Shown here: piece after piece, positions 44,316-53,061 of the stretch
Position numbering within the stretch: position 1 is the first letter of the stretch
Layout of the letters: each line of letters begins with the position of its first letter
DNA from: Phycisphaerae bacterium
Lineage (GTDB): Bacteria; Planctomycetota; Phycisphaerae; SM23-33
NCBI GenBank assembly: GCA_030745875.1
Contig: JASLNT010000003.1
Span: 1-64,000 of the forward strand
Reading direction: 5' to 3'
DNA length: 64,000 nt
Made by a program: the position numbers and the translations under genes
Notes under the pieces: model-generated
Databases searched by the model: none
Seen by the model: the letters and a program-made list of their open reading frames with translations, nothing else
What the model was told of the DNA's origin: nothing

Positions 44316-45236
44316 ATGCTGAAACGTCTGGCGATCGTCATTTCGTTCTGCACGCTGGCGGGCGCCGTTTGCGCCAGGGTACCCGCGATCAAACTCACCG
44401 ACGCCTGGAAGAGCAAGATTGAGAAGTTGGCTCCGTCGAAACCCACCGCCAAGCCCGCCAAGCAGCGCAACGTGCTGCTCTTTTCCCTTTCGCCCGGATT
44501 CAAACACTGGGTGATCCCTCACACGGCGGCGGTGGTGGAGATTCTGGGCAAGAAGACCGGAGCCTTTAAGGTAGTAGTGAGCAATGATGTTCAGATGTTC
44601 GCTCCGGAAAAGCTCAAGCAGTTTGATGCTGTCATTCTGAACAACACGTGCAGCAAGGGTCCGACGCGCAACATTTTCCTTGATGCGCTGGGCAAGGGCA
44701 AGAAGGACGAAATCGCCGCGTTGGAAAAGAGCCTGATCGATTTCGTGAAGCGCGGCGGCGGGTTGACGGCGATCCATGGGGCGATTGTGTTCCTCAACAA
44801 CTCCGCGGAGTTCAGCGAACTGCTGGGCGGAAGCTTCGACTTCCATCCAGCGCAGCAGAAAGTCACGCTGAAGCTGGTCGAGCCGGACCATCCGCTGCTC
44901 AAGGCGTTCGGCGGCAAGGGATTCGTACATGTCGACGAGCCGTACCTGTTCAAGAACGCCTACAAGAAGAAGAACTTCCGGCCGTTGCTGCAGATGGATA
45001 CGTCGCTGCTGAACTGCGGCAGGGCTCAGAAGAAGGTCACCGCCGACATTCGCTACACCGCATGGATCAAGAGATACGGTAAAGGGCGCGTTTTCTACTG
45101 CTCCCCTTCACACAACGCCCAGAGCTTCGAGAAACCCGAGTTGCTGCAGTTTCTGCTCGACGGGATTCAATACACGCTGGGCGATCTCAAATGCGACGAC
45201 ACCCCGAAGAAGGCGCCGAAGCAGGACACGAAGTAG
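44316..45236 (+). CDS. secreted ThuA-like protein
   Basis: 306 residues from ATG 44316, nine bases after GGAG; the TTG at 44301 is rejected. Signal peptide to ~21. The ThuA (trehalose-utilisation-like) fold shows RNVLLFSLSPGFKHW, QFDAVILNNTC, KRGGGLTAIHGA and FHPAQQKVTLKLVEPDHPLLK. It is related to class I glutamine amidotransferase-like proteins without their catalytic Cys. Family members are linked with disaccharide metabolism, and in planctomycetes they are usually exported and sit beside DUF1080 genes, as here. The reaction is unknown. Confidence 0.9.
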   Translation: MLKRLAIVISFCTLAGAVCARVPAIKLTDAWKSKIEKLAPSKPTAKPAKQRNVLLFSLSPGFKHWVIPHTAAVVEILGKKTGAFKVVVSNDVQMFAPEKLKQFDAVILNNTCSKGPTRNIFLDALGKGKKDEIAALEKSLIDFVKRGGGLTAIHGAIVFLNNSAEFSELLGGSFDFHPAQQKVTLKLVEPDHPLLKAFGGKGFVHVDEPYLFKNAYKKKNFRPLLQMDTSLLNCGRAQKKVTADIRYTAWIKRYGKGRVFYCSPSHNAQSFEKPELLQFLLDGIQYTLGDLKCDDTPKKAPKQDTK

Positions 45237-45271
45237 CAGCAAAATCGGAAGTGCGATAGCGTCCCCTATTC

Positions 45272-46300
45272 CTACTCCACCACATCATCCCCGCCCCCGC
45301 GCCGCCGGACAGAACCGCGGGCGGATTTGGGAGATGGTCTGGTTGTCGCGGCCGGGCGGGTGGTTGGCTTGGCTTTGGCGGCGGTGGTCCAGTCGGTCGA
45401 TATCAGCAAGTCGAGCGCCGAAACCGACCGAGCTTTAAGCGCGCACGAACATGGACCGGTAAGCGCAGCGGCGAATTGAGCGATATTCTCTTCGGTGATT
45501 CCCTTGTCAACCAGCGAGCCCATCACGCGCCCCCGCCCGATAACAGGAAACAGCACAGGTCCTTTTGCATCCCGCAATCCCTTGTCGCTGGACAGCAGCA
45601 GCTCGACCAGCACGCGCTCGGACCGGTCGGCGCGGGACACGATAATTGTTGAGAACGCCAATCTGAGTTTCGCAAGTTTAGACTTGGCTCGCTTTGCGTC
45701 GGTCAAAAGCGGTCGGACTATTTTCAGCTTCCCGGCCAGTTTGGTCAGCACGCGCTTCGTCAGAGTCGCCGCTGCTGCGTCTTTCTTCGCATCACCGCTG
45801 TCGAGCAACACCCAAACCACGGATTGACCGGACCTGATCAGGCGGGCGATTTCCCGGCGCTTGGGCGAATCGGTCACCATCGCAGCCGACGCCTTGTTCA
45901 CCGGAGCCGACCAGACCATGTGCCCGGCGCCCCACGACTTGGGCGAAGAGGATCCGTTTCCTCGCGGCGGTTTCAGCAGCACCATTCGCGGAAGATCCCC
46001 GCTTGTGTAGAATTCCGGAGCCCACGGGCTCAGGTCTTCGTTCAAGTCCACCGTCTGCACGGTGAGGTTCGCGTTTTGGGCGTTGACGGAAAGCCCCTTG
46101 CACACAGCCGCCTGCTTGGCGCTGAGCTTACCGCGATGGAAAATGACGGCGAGGTGCGAATTCGGCTGCCATCTCTGAAGTGCGTAACGAAACACCGGAA
46201 CACTACACGCCGACAGCGGACCCGAAACCGCCACAGCAACCAGCAGAATCGTTCCAAACAGCCTCAGTGTTCCCGGAGTTCTCGACACAGCATGTTTCAT
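45272..46300 (-). CDS. putative lipoprotein of unknown function (ACSVPVFRYAL family)
   Basis: 342 residues from ATG 46300, the last start that keeps a complete signal; upstream sequence lacks a good ribosome binding site, so the start is uncertain. The signal ends VSGPLSAC, a lipobox, giving a lipidated Cys followed by SVPVFRYALQRW, an N-terminus I recall from conserved planctomycete proteins of unknown role. The centre has alpha/beta stretches, e.g. RSGQSVVWVLLDSGDA and KGPVLFPVIGRGRVMGSLVDKG. The C-terminus is Thr/Pro/Ala- then Arg/Gly-rich. It converges with ThuA. I do not know the function. Confidence 0.72.
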   Translation of the reverse strand: MKHAVSRTPGTLRLFGTILLVAVAVSGPLSACSVPVFRYALQRWQPNSHLAVIFHRGKLSAKQAAVCKGLSVNAQNANLTVQTVDLNEDLSPWAPEFYTSGDLPRMVLLKPPRGNGSSSPKSWGAGHMVWSAPVNKASAAMVTDSPKRREIARLIRSGQSVVWVLLDSGDAKKDAAAATLTKRVLTKLAGKLKIVRPLLTDAKRAKSKLAKLRLAFSTIIVSRADRSERVLVELLLSSDKGLRDAKGPVLFPVIGRGRVMGSLVDKGITEENIAQFAAALTGPCSCALKARSVSALDLLISTDWTTAAKAKPTTRPAATTRPSPKSARGSVRRRGGGDDVVE

Positions 46301-46482
46301 GGTCGCCACTACCCACAGAATAGTCTGTCGGCGGCGGCGCATGCAAGCGTTAACAGGGCGCATCGTCGGAGGGCTCCGGATCACGATATGGACAGCCCGC
46401 CGCTCAGGCTGTAGCATTGCCCGCATACAATTCCACCGGCCAGGCCGGGAAAACTAAGAACCGGCCCGAAAGGAGTTTTTCC

Positions 46483-47403
46483 ATGAGTCATGTGAAACCC
46501 GTGGTCATTGTCATCGGAATCGCAACGACTGCTGCGATCTGGGCTGCGGTTGGCTCCGCCGCCGACCGAACCAAACGCGCCGCAACCACCCAACCGGCCG
46601 GGATATCGGCGAAGTATCCGGGCGACAAGGGGATCGATCGCGACCGGGCGGTCCTGCTGCACGAGAATTTCGAGGCTCAAACACTCGACACGAAACGCTG
46701 GCCCAGCATATCCAACAAGGCCGGCGCGCTGAAACTCGTGACGGAGGCCGCGAACGTCTACAGCGGTAAGCAGGCTCTCCAGGTAACTGCAACGCTGGGC
46801 AAGAACACCGGAGGGCACCTGTTCAGACGCTTCGCCAAGGGCGTTGACCGCATGCACGCCCGGTTCTGCGTGAAGTTCGCCGACGACATCGACTACATCC
46901 ATCACTTCGTACACATGGTGGCCCAACTGCCCGCGACATCCTGGCCGACCGGCGGCGCCGGACTGAAGCCCGACGGAGCCAAGAAGTTCTCGATCGGGAT
47001 TGAACCGTGGGGCAAGTGGGGTCGTTATCCCCGGCCGGGCGGATGGCATTTCTACAGCTACTGGTGGAAGATGCCTCGCAGCGGCGATGGGAAGTACTGG
47101 GGGCAGGGGTTCGCAAAAGAACCCTACTCCATTCCAAAACGCGGAAAGTGGTACTGCATCGAGTTCATGACCCAGGCCAACACGCCGGGCAAGGACGACG
47201 GCGAGGTCGCGTTCTGGGTCGATGGAAAGAAACTGGCGCACCATCGGGGGATAAACTGGCGGAGCAGCGCGAAACTCAAGCTAAACGCGTTCTGGCTGAT
47301 GCTATACGTCACCAGGAACAGCGCCAAGACCAACAAGGTAAACACCGTCTGGTTCGACGACGTAGTGGTGGCGACCGAGTACATCGGCCCGCCGAAGAAA
47401 TGA
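46483..47403 (+). CDS. secreted lectin/lyase-like beta-sandwich protein
   Basis: 306 residues from ATG 46483 with AAGGAG seven bases upstream. A signal peptide ends near VGSAAD. The mature protein reads as one jelly-roll: LLHENFEAQTLDTKRW, GGHLFRRFAKGVDRMHARFCVKF, GKWYCIEFMTQANTPGKDDG and WVDGKKLAHH, ending VWFDDVVVATEYIGPPKK. These resemble concanavalin-A-like polysaccharide lyases, where R, H and Y form the site, but I cannot assign a family. Substrate would be an extracellular polysaccharide. Confidence 0.72.
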   Translation: MSHVKPVVIVIGIATTAAIWAAVGSAADRTKRAATTQPAGISAKYPGDKGIDRDRAVLLHENFEAQTLDTKRWPSISNKAGALKLVTEAANVYSGKQALQVTATLGKNTGGHLFRRFAKGVDRMHARFCVKFADDIDYIHHFVHMVAQLPATSWPTGGAGLKPDGAKKFSIGIEPWGKWGRYPRPGGWHFYSYWWKMPRSGDGKYWGQGFAKEPYSIPKRGKWYCIEFMTQANTPGKDDGEVAFWVDGKKLAHHRGINWRSSAKLKLNAFWLMLYVTRNSAKTNKVNTVWFDDVVVATEYIGPPKK

Positions 47404-47420
47404 CCCAGCCTCGGAGCCTC

Positions 47421-49460
47421 TCATATCTTCGAGGCGACTCGCTTCAGTGCTGCTCTGGCCGGTGCGATCAGGCGGAGGTCTTTCCATCTGGTCATTTCGC
47501 GGATGTGCTCGGCCGCTCCCGCGGCGGATGGACCGAGGCGCCCCAAGGCTTCGATGGCGGCCAGGCGGTAGTCGTATCGGCCGAGATTCGCCTGCTTCAT
47601 CGACCTTACGATTTCCGGATCGTAGTCCGGGAGCCCGGTCTTCATCATCCATACGAGAACGGCGGTCCCGTCGCGAGCGGTTTTGGGATCCGCCGACCGC
47701 CCCATGCCCTCGGCGGCCAACATTACCGCCCGACCGCCGCCAGCCACGCTTGAGGCCCATGACTTGGCGCGATAGTCCGCGATAAACTGACGCAGCACAA
47801 CCGCCGTGCTCACCGACATCGGCTGATGGCTGGCCAGCAGTTCGATCGGCCAGTGATCCATCGCCGGGCGGAGCCTGACTTGCCCCCTGAGAAACTCCAA
47901 CGCCTCGGCGAGGACATCTGACTCATCCGGCGCTAGACACAACAGCGCCCCGGCCGCGGCGACCCGCACGCCGATCTTCCGCTCGGCGGCCCTCATGACG
48001 CCGACAAGTTTCGCGACCTCACTCTCACCAGCCAAGCCGATGCTCCGCAGCGTTTTGGAGGCGCTGCAAGCCAGCCGGGCGTCACCGTTTTCCAACAGTT
48101 CGACCAGCGTTGAGGCCGCTGACGAGGCGCCCGGGCCGATGCTTCCCAAGGCGATGCAGATGTATGACACCGTCTCCGAATCGACCTCACCACGGAGCAT
48201 CCGCACCAACGAATCGGCCGCTCCCAGAGCATTGGGGCCGATTCGAGAGACCGTCTTGACCGCGGCCCGGCGGATTGCAGGGTCCTTGTCAAGCAGATGC
48301 GTCGTCACCAGTTGCACCGCAGCATCTATCCATTGTTTCCGGCCGAGTTTGACCAGCGTCTCGGCGGCCGCCAGGCGAACGGTATACTCTTCATCGTTCA
48401 GCGCGGTCAGGAGGCGTTTGGTGATCTCGGGCGTAACGAAAGCAAGCTTGCCCAGAGACTCAGCGGCGTGCTGTCTGACCGGCGGCCAGAAGTCGTCCAA
48501 GGCCTTAAGAAGCATCGCTGCGTGAGACTCCCGATTCACCTCGAAGTCGCCCAGCAGCCTGGCCGCATCGGCGCGTACTATGCAGTTGGGGTCGCCCAGC
48601 GCACCGGCGATAAGCCTGGCCGATGATTCCCCCCGTCCCGCAACCCGGGCCAGAGACATCAGCATTATGCACCGCATTCCGGACGAGTCCTCAGACTCCA
48701 GCGCCCCCAGTAGCAACGGGGTGACGCGCTCGGACGCGTCAGAGTGATACCCCAGACAAATCGCAGCGTCGTAACGGATCCGCGCGTCGGTGCTGAACAT
48801 TAGCCTCGAAAGAGCCGGAATATCTCGCCTCTGGCCCGGACCAATCGATTCGAGGTATTGCTCCCGGTCTCCGTTCAAACAGTTCGAGTATTTCGAGTAG
48901 TCGGCCTCAATGATAGACGGAACCACCCCCGCAACCCCGGAGTTCATGCCGCATAGCATCTCCAGGGCCTGGTATCGCACCGGATGCTTGTCTCTCAACC
49001 CCTTCTCCTCCGGATCCTTCTTCTTTTCGTCGATGCTCATGCAGCATTTCTTTCGATCCTGCATGACCCTGACCAGTTCGTCCACGCTGTCCGGCCCGAA
49101 GGGTCCCCCGGCGGACCGAAGGACCATTCCCGCAGCCGCGGCGGTTCGATGGCCCGTATTCCGGTCGAGATAGATCCTGACCAACGGGCCGACCAGATCC
49201 GGATTGTCGGCGACGAATCGCTTCGCCGCCAGAACCGCTCTCATACGTTTCGCCCCGCGATCGTTTTCCAGCGACTGGCGCACCATCGCAAGTGTCATCG
49301 GTTTGGGAATCTCACTAGCCGGCCTGTTCCAGTGCGACCTGATGGCCATCGCCACCAGTTCGGCGGTGCGATCATACAACCCCGTCTGGGCGACTGACTC
49401 ATAAGCGACCAATGCACAACAGAGGTAGAAAACCGCGATCAAGAATGTTCTTCTTCTCAT
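47421..49460 (-). CDS. secreted HEAT-repeat protein
   Basis: 679 residues from ATG 49460 (GGAG eight bases upstream). Signal peptide to ~25 (MRRRTFLIAVFYLCCALVA). Residues ~75-670 are mostly HEAT-like helical hairpins with the D-x-x-V/I-R-x-x-A-A pattern (DARIRYDAAICLGY, EYTVRLAAAETLVKLG, DPAIRRAAVKTVSRIG). It is probably a scaffold in the periplasm or on the surface; no enzyme domain is seen. It converges with the beta-sandwich gene. Confidence 0.85.
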   Translation of the reverse strand: MRRRTFLIAVFYLCCALVAYESVAQTGLYDRTAELVAMAIRSHWNRPASEIPKPMTLAMVRQSLENDRGAKRMRAVLAAKRFVADNPDLVGPLVRIYLDRNTGHRTAAAAGMVLRSAGGPFGPDSVDELVRVMQDRKKCCMSIDEKKKDPEEKGLRDKHPVRYQALEMLCGMNSGVAGVVPSIIEADYSKYSNCLNGDREQYLESIGPGQRRDIPALSRLMFSTDARIRYDAAICLGYHSDASERVTPLLLGALESEDSSGMRCIMLMSLARVAGRGESSARLIAGALGDPNCIVRADAARLLGDFEVNRESHAAMLLKALDDFWPPVRQHAAESLGKLAFVTPEITKRLLTALNDEEYTVRLAAAETLVKLGRKQWIDAAVQLVTTHLLDKDPAIRRAAVKTVSRIGPNALGAADSLVRMLRGEVDSETVSYICIALGSIGPGASSAASTLVELLENGDARLACSASKTLRSIGLAGESEVAKLVGVMRAAERKIGVRVAAAGALLCLAPDESDVLAEALEFLRGQVRLRPAMDHWPIELLASHQPMSVSTAVVLRQFIADYRAKSWASSVAGGGRAVMLAAEGMGRSADPKTARDGTAVLVWMMKTGLPDYDPEIVRSMKQANLGRYDYRLAAIEALGRLGPSAAGAAEHIREMTRWKDLRLIAPARAALKRVASKI

Positions 49461-49574
49461 TATCACTTCTCCGATCTATCGGCCCGCCGGTTGGGGCTCT
49501 AATGAGATGACGTTCCAGACGGAGGACTTTACAGTGATTTCCCCAAACAATCGAAACTCCGCCCCCTTTTTCGG

Positions 49575-51020
49575 TTACTTCGGCGCGGCGTTGGTTCGGA
49601 ATGATATCGCCGGCAGCTTTTCGCTATTGTAGAGATTGTGCCTGGCCAGCGCATGCCATGCGAAACGGACGCTCGCGGGCTTGGCCACGTCGGGCGATGA
49701 GACTTCCACCGTGTCCTTGCCTACGATTTTGGCGACGGCCTTAACGTACGCGCGCTTGGCGCCGGATGATATCTCGAACCAGTTCGGCGCCTTGCCGTCA
49801 TCGGTTTTCAGCCCGTTACCGGCGTGCTTGAACTTCACGATGATCTTACCGCCTTTGACCTCGTGCGAGGCGTACATCGGCCCGAATACCTCACGCTTCA
49901 GCGAACCATAGGTCTTCGCCAGGGCAATGTCTGCAAGGCGGGCGGCGGCTCGGTGCTTGTTGGGCGGATGCGGGTTCCCTCCGCCCGCGATCGGTCCGCC
50001 GGCGACTTTGTCGATGCGCACCTTGTCCCACAGATCGTTGCTCGGCGCCAGACCCGTGTTGGGCACGGTGCGCATCACCTGCGACTGGGCCTCCCACACT
50101 CCCAACATGCCGCCCGCGTAAGTGGTCTGGGCGATCTGGACCATGTAAAACGGCATGTCCTTGCGACGCCACCTGGCGCGCCACGATTCGATCAACCGCT
50201 TCATATCGGCGGCGTAATTTCTGTTGCGACCGTCGTTCTCGCCCTGGTACCAGATCGCCCCGCGAATCGCAAACGGAACCAAGCCGTGCATGTTGGCCTG
50301 ATAGAACGACCCGGGCCCGCGCTGCGGTTTGAGCGACTTGAAATCGAAATGCTCTTCGGGTTTGTCCAGGGGCGTCCATTGTTTGGCGGTGGTCCCGCCC
50401 CAGGCGGTGGTGATCACACCGACGGGGACTTTGAGATTCTCGTGCAGCGCCTTGCCGAAGCAGTACGTTACTTCCGAAAACTCGTACGTCCCGACCCGCG
50501 GGTGTACGAAGATGGTCTTCATCGATTCGTGTGTCGCCGGCGCCCAACCAAAACCGCCCAGCAGATCGTCCTTCTGCGGGATCTGACTGGTCTTCACCGC
50601 AAAGAGGCGCAGGTTGGGAAAGTTCATTTTCTCGGCCTGGGCGCGGGCTTTGACGTAACGTAGACCGCGGGTCATGTTCGACTGACCCGACGCCAGCCAC
50701 ACCTCGCCGATCAGCACGTCTTTGAGCTGGATCGTATTGGAGCCTTTTACGGTAAGCGTATGGGCCTTACCGTCAGCCTTCATCGCCGGAAGGCTCACTC
50801 GCCACTTACCGTCGGTGTCAGCTTTCGTTTCAGCGGTCTTGCCGGCCAGCGCGACCAAGACGCCCTCGCCCTTATCAGCCCAACCCCAAATAACGATGGG
50901 CGCCTCCTGCTGGAGCACCGCACGGTCGGTGAATATCTTAGGCAATCGCACATCGCCCCACGCCGTGGCGCTAAGCAGGCAAGTCGCAATCAACGCCAAA
51001 GTCAGCAAACATCTTCGCAT
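49575..51020 (-). CDS. sialate O-acetylesterase-like protein
   Basis: 481 residues from ATG 51020 (AGAGG seven bases upstream), rather than 51143 which lacks a signal. Signal peptide to ~22 (TAWGD). The start of the mature protein, DVRLPKIFTDRAVLQQEAPI, is typical of sialate O-acetylesterases, and WLASGQSNM carries the SGNH nucleophile Ser. GVITTAWGGT and YQGENDG follow. The known reaction removes O-acetyl groups from sialic acids or other acetylated sugars. A fragment of a second gene of this family is at 63490-63643. Confidence 0.9.
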   Translation of the reverse strand: MRRCLLTLALIATCLLSATAWGDVRLPKIFTDRAVLQQEAPIVIWGWADKGEGVLVALAGKTAETKADTDGKWRVSLPAMKADGKAHTLTVKGSNTIQLKDVLIGEVWLASGQSNMTRGLRYVKARAQAEKMNFPNLRLFAVKTSQIPQKDDLLGGFGWAPATHESMKTIFVHPRVGTYEFSEVTYCFGKALHENLKVPVGVITTAWGGTTAKQWTPLDKPEEHFDFKSLKPQRGPGSFYQANMHGLVPFAIRGAIWYQGENDGRNRNYAADMKRLIESWRARWRRKDMPFYMVQIAQTTYAGGMLGVWEAQSQVMRTVPNTGLAPSNDLWDKVRIDKVAGGPIAGGGNPHPPNKHRAAARLADIALAKTYGSLKREVFGPMYASHEVKGGKIIVKFKHAGNGLKTDDGKAPNWFEISSGAKRAYVKAVAKIVGKDTVEVSSPDVAKPASVRFAWHALARHNLYNSEKLPAISFRTNAAPK

Positions 51021-51326
51021 AACCGCACCTCTCGCCCACGACCACCGCGGGCGTCGCCATAGACTATATCCTGTCTCCAGGCCCGACCAAAGCAGTTCTT
51101 CTTTAACACTGATCCAAGAGCGGCGGTCCTTAACATCAGACAATATCCACTTTGGATTGCCGAGCGGGTCGTAGCGTGTCTGGCTTGGGACGAGAAAACC
51201 GCCAAGCGAGGATGCGAATACAGGCTCCCACTGCCCCCTGGACCAGCTTGGCGTAGACCGGGGGGCCGCGATACTTTTTGATTGAATTTGCCTCGCGCGG
51301 AAGCTAAGAATGGCAACTCCTGCTCC
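51021..51326. other. intergenic DNA between esterase and truncated GGDEF gene
   Basis: 306 bases with no gene. An inverted pair CGCCAAGC (51200-51207) and GCTTGGCG (51246-51253) could form a stem around 38 bases. It precedes the degenerate tRNA. Confidence 0.4.
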
Positions 51327-52766
51327 TTACGAGCAGAAGCCGGGTTTGGCCAGGCAGAATACTCCGGGGTAGTTCAGCGTGAGAACACTCGGCCTGGACC
51401 GAGAAGTCGCTGGTTCGAATCCAGCCCTCGGATGACCGAGGGAATCGTTGATGTTCTTGAAGCGGTTGAGGTCCAGGAACATAAGCGCCAGTTCCTTTCC
51501 GTATCTCCTGGCCTCGGCGATGGCCTGTTTAAGTCGGTCCTGAAGAAGCACGCGATTCGGAAGTTCGGTCAGGGCGTCGTAGTACGCCAGGAAGTTGATC
51601 CGCTCGTCGGCGGCTTTGCGCTTGGTCATGTCCGAGGATATCGCAGTGTAGTTCACTACGCGACCCTCGTCGTCCCGCACCTCGTTAATGCTCAACCACT
51701 GCGGGAAAATCTCGCCGTTCTTCCGGCGGTTCCATATCTCGCCCTGCCAGGCGCCCTGGGTTAGAATCGAAGCCCACATGATCTCATAAAACCGCTGGTC
51801 ATGGCGATCGGACCTCAGGATCGAGGGGGTCTGTCCGATCACCTCTTCGATGGAGTATCCGGTCATGTCGCAGAAGGCCCGATTGACCGAGATGATTCGA
51901 TTCTCGGCGTCGGTTATGACAATGCACTCGCCGGTGGACTCGAAAACCTTGTCCGACAGCAGAAGCTTCTCTTCAGCCAGCCTTCGTTCGTCCATCTCCT
52001 TCTTCAATTTCCGATTGTTCTGCACCAACTCACTGGTTCGCCGGGCCACTTTCGAGTCCAGCGTATGAGTCAGGTTCGACAGGTTCCGATTGCTCCGGAC
52101 CAGCGCGTCCCGCCATCTGCGAACGGACCGCACACCCGCCACCCAAGCCAGCACTACAACGGGAACAACCATCACTCCCAAAACGATGTGAGACACCGCC
52201 TCGCGACGGGTCCGATCGATCGACTCGCCGATCGTGCGGATGAGCGCCTCGTCGAAGCGGTCTATGCTGGCGGCGTAGAGCTTTTCCTGTTGCTCGTACT
52301 CCGCGCCGGACAGAAGTTCACCGGCCTGGTCGCTACGAGAGAGCCTGACCAGTTCCAGCGCCCGGGTCTCCATAGTCGTCAGCTTCCTGTTGACCGCATC
52401 GATGGCTACAACGGCGTCGCTTACGAAAGTTTCCGGCGCCAGTTGAACCGACTCCCGGATAGCCGAATCGAGTTGCGACTCCAACTGGCGATATCGTCGG
52501 CGCCACTGGTCCTGACCGGTGGCCGCGGCGAGGCGAACCGATTGTCTGACACCCTCATCCAGGTGCTTTATCGCGCTCCGCAGTTGCTGCATTCTGATCT
52601 GACGGGGATACTCGCGGGCCGTGTCGCCAAACGCCATGTACGCGCAGAACACCATCCAGCCAATCGCCGCAATGGTAAGAGATAGCGCAACCGTTTGGAA
52701 TATGAACGGTTTACGGCTCGAAGGCATTGTCGCTGCGACTGGCGCATTACCGCTTGTTTCGGTCAT
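51327..52766 (-). CDS. PAS-linked diguanylate cyclase truncated at the GGDEF domain
   Basis: 479 residues from ATG 52766; ATG 52775 and TTG 52850 are alternatives. It has a transmembrane helix (~20-45), a periplasmic helical sensor (~45-190), a second helix (~195-215), a coiled coil and a PAS domain (~275-385). The GGDEF domain starts DALTELPNRVLLQDRL and LMFLDLNRFKNINDSLGH, then stops matching. The next residues PRAGFEPATSRSRPS are the well-known translation of a tRNA's reverse strand. Most of the domain, including the GG(D/E)EF active site, is lost, so it cannot make cyclic di-GMP by itself. Either a recombination joined the gene to a tRNA or the assembly is chimeric. Confidence 0.85.
   Translation of the reverse strand: MTETSGNAPVAATMPSSRKPFIFQTVALSLTIAAIGWMVFCAYMAFGDTAREYPRQIRMQQLRSAIKHLDEGVRQSVRLAAATGQDQWRRRYRQLESQLDSAIRESVQLAPETFVSDAVVAIDAVNRKLTTMETRALELVRLSRSDQAGELLSGAEYEQQEKLYAASIDRFDEALIRTIGESIDRTRREAVSHIVLGVMVVPVVVLAWVAGVRSVRRWRDALVRSNRNLSNLTHTLDSKVARRTSELVQNNRKLKKEMDERRLAEEKLLLSDKVFESTGECIVITDAENRIISVNRAFCDMTGYSIEEVIGQTPSILRSDRHDQRFYEIMWASILTQGAWQGEIWNRRKNGEIFPQWLSINEVRDDEGRVVNYTAISSDMTKRKAADERINFLAYYDALTELPNRVLLQDRLKQAIAEARRYGKELALMFLDLNRFKNINDSLGHPRAGFEPATSRSRPSVLTLNYPGVFCLAKPGFCS
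51363..51433 (+). tRNA. degenerate tRNA (Gln-CUG-like), probably a pseudo-tRNA
   Basis: The acceptor stem TCCGGGG (51363-51369) pairs with CCTCGGA (51426-51432) with one G-U. The D arm is GTTC/GAAC, the anticodon stem CTCGG/CCGAG, the variable loop AAGTC, and the T arm GCTGG-TTCGAAT-CCAGC. The D loop lacks the G18-G19 pair and the anticodon loop has six bases (CCTGGA) instead of seven. Insertion of a T would give anticodon CUG (Gln). No CCA is encoded. The opposite strand is read through by the truncated GGDEF gene. Confidence 0.6.
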
Positions 52767-53061
52767 CTTCAACATTCTCCCGCACTTGCGCCTTCTTCCA
52801 ACCTGACCTCTCGGGGCGCAGCGAACGCACGTCTTTGGAGCATCCGTCAATACCGTACTCGGTCATATCTCAAGACGCCTTAAGTAGTTCCCGAGAAAAC
52901 AGAAGCTGCATTTTTCGGGGAAGCCTCAAGATCTGCGGATCCGCTAGTGCGTGTCGGTTAACTCCAGAGCGGTTATTCGCCCGCAGGCGCGGAAAAACTG
53001 CGTTGATGTCGCTCAACGTGCGGATACAATCATTGCACACTATGTCCAGGAGATATCAATC

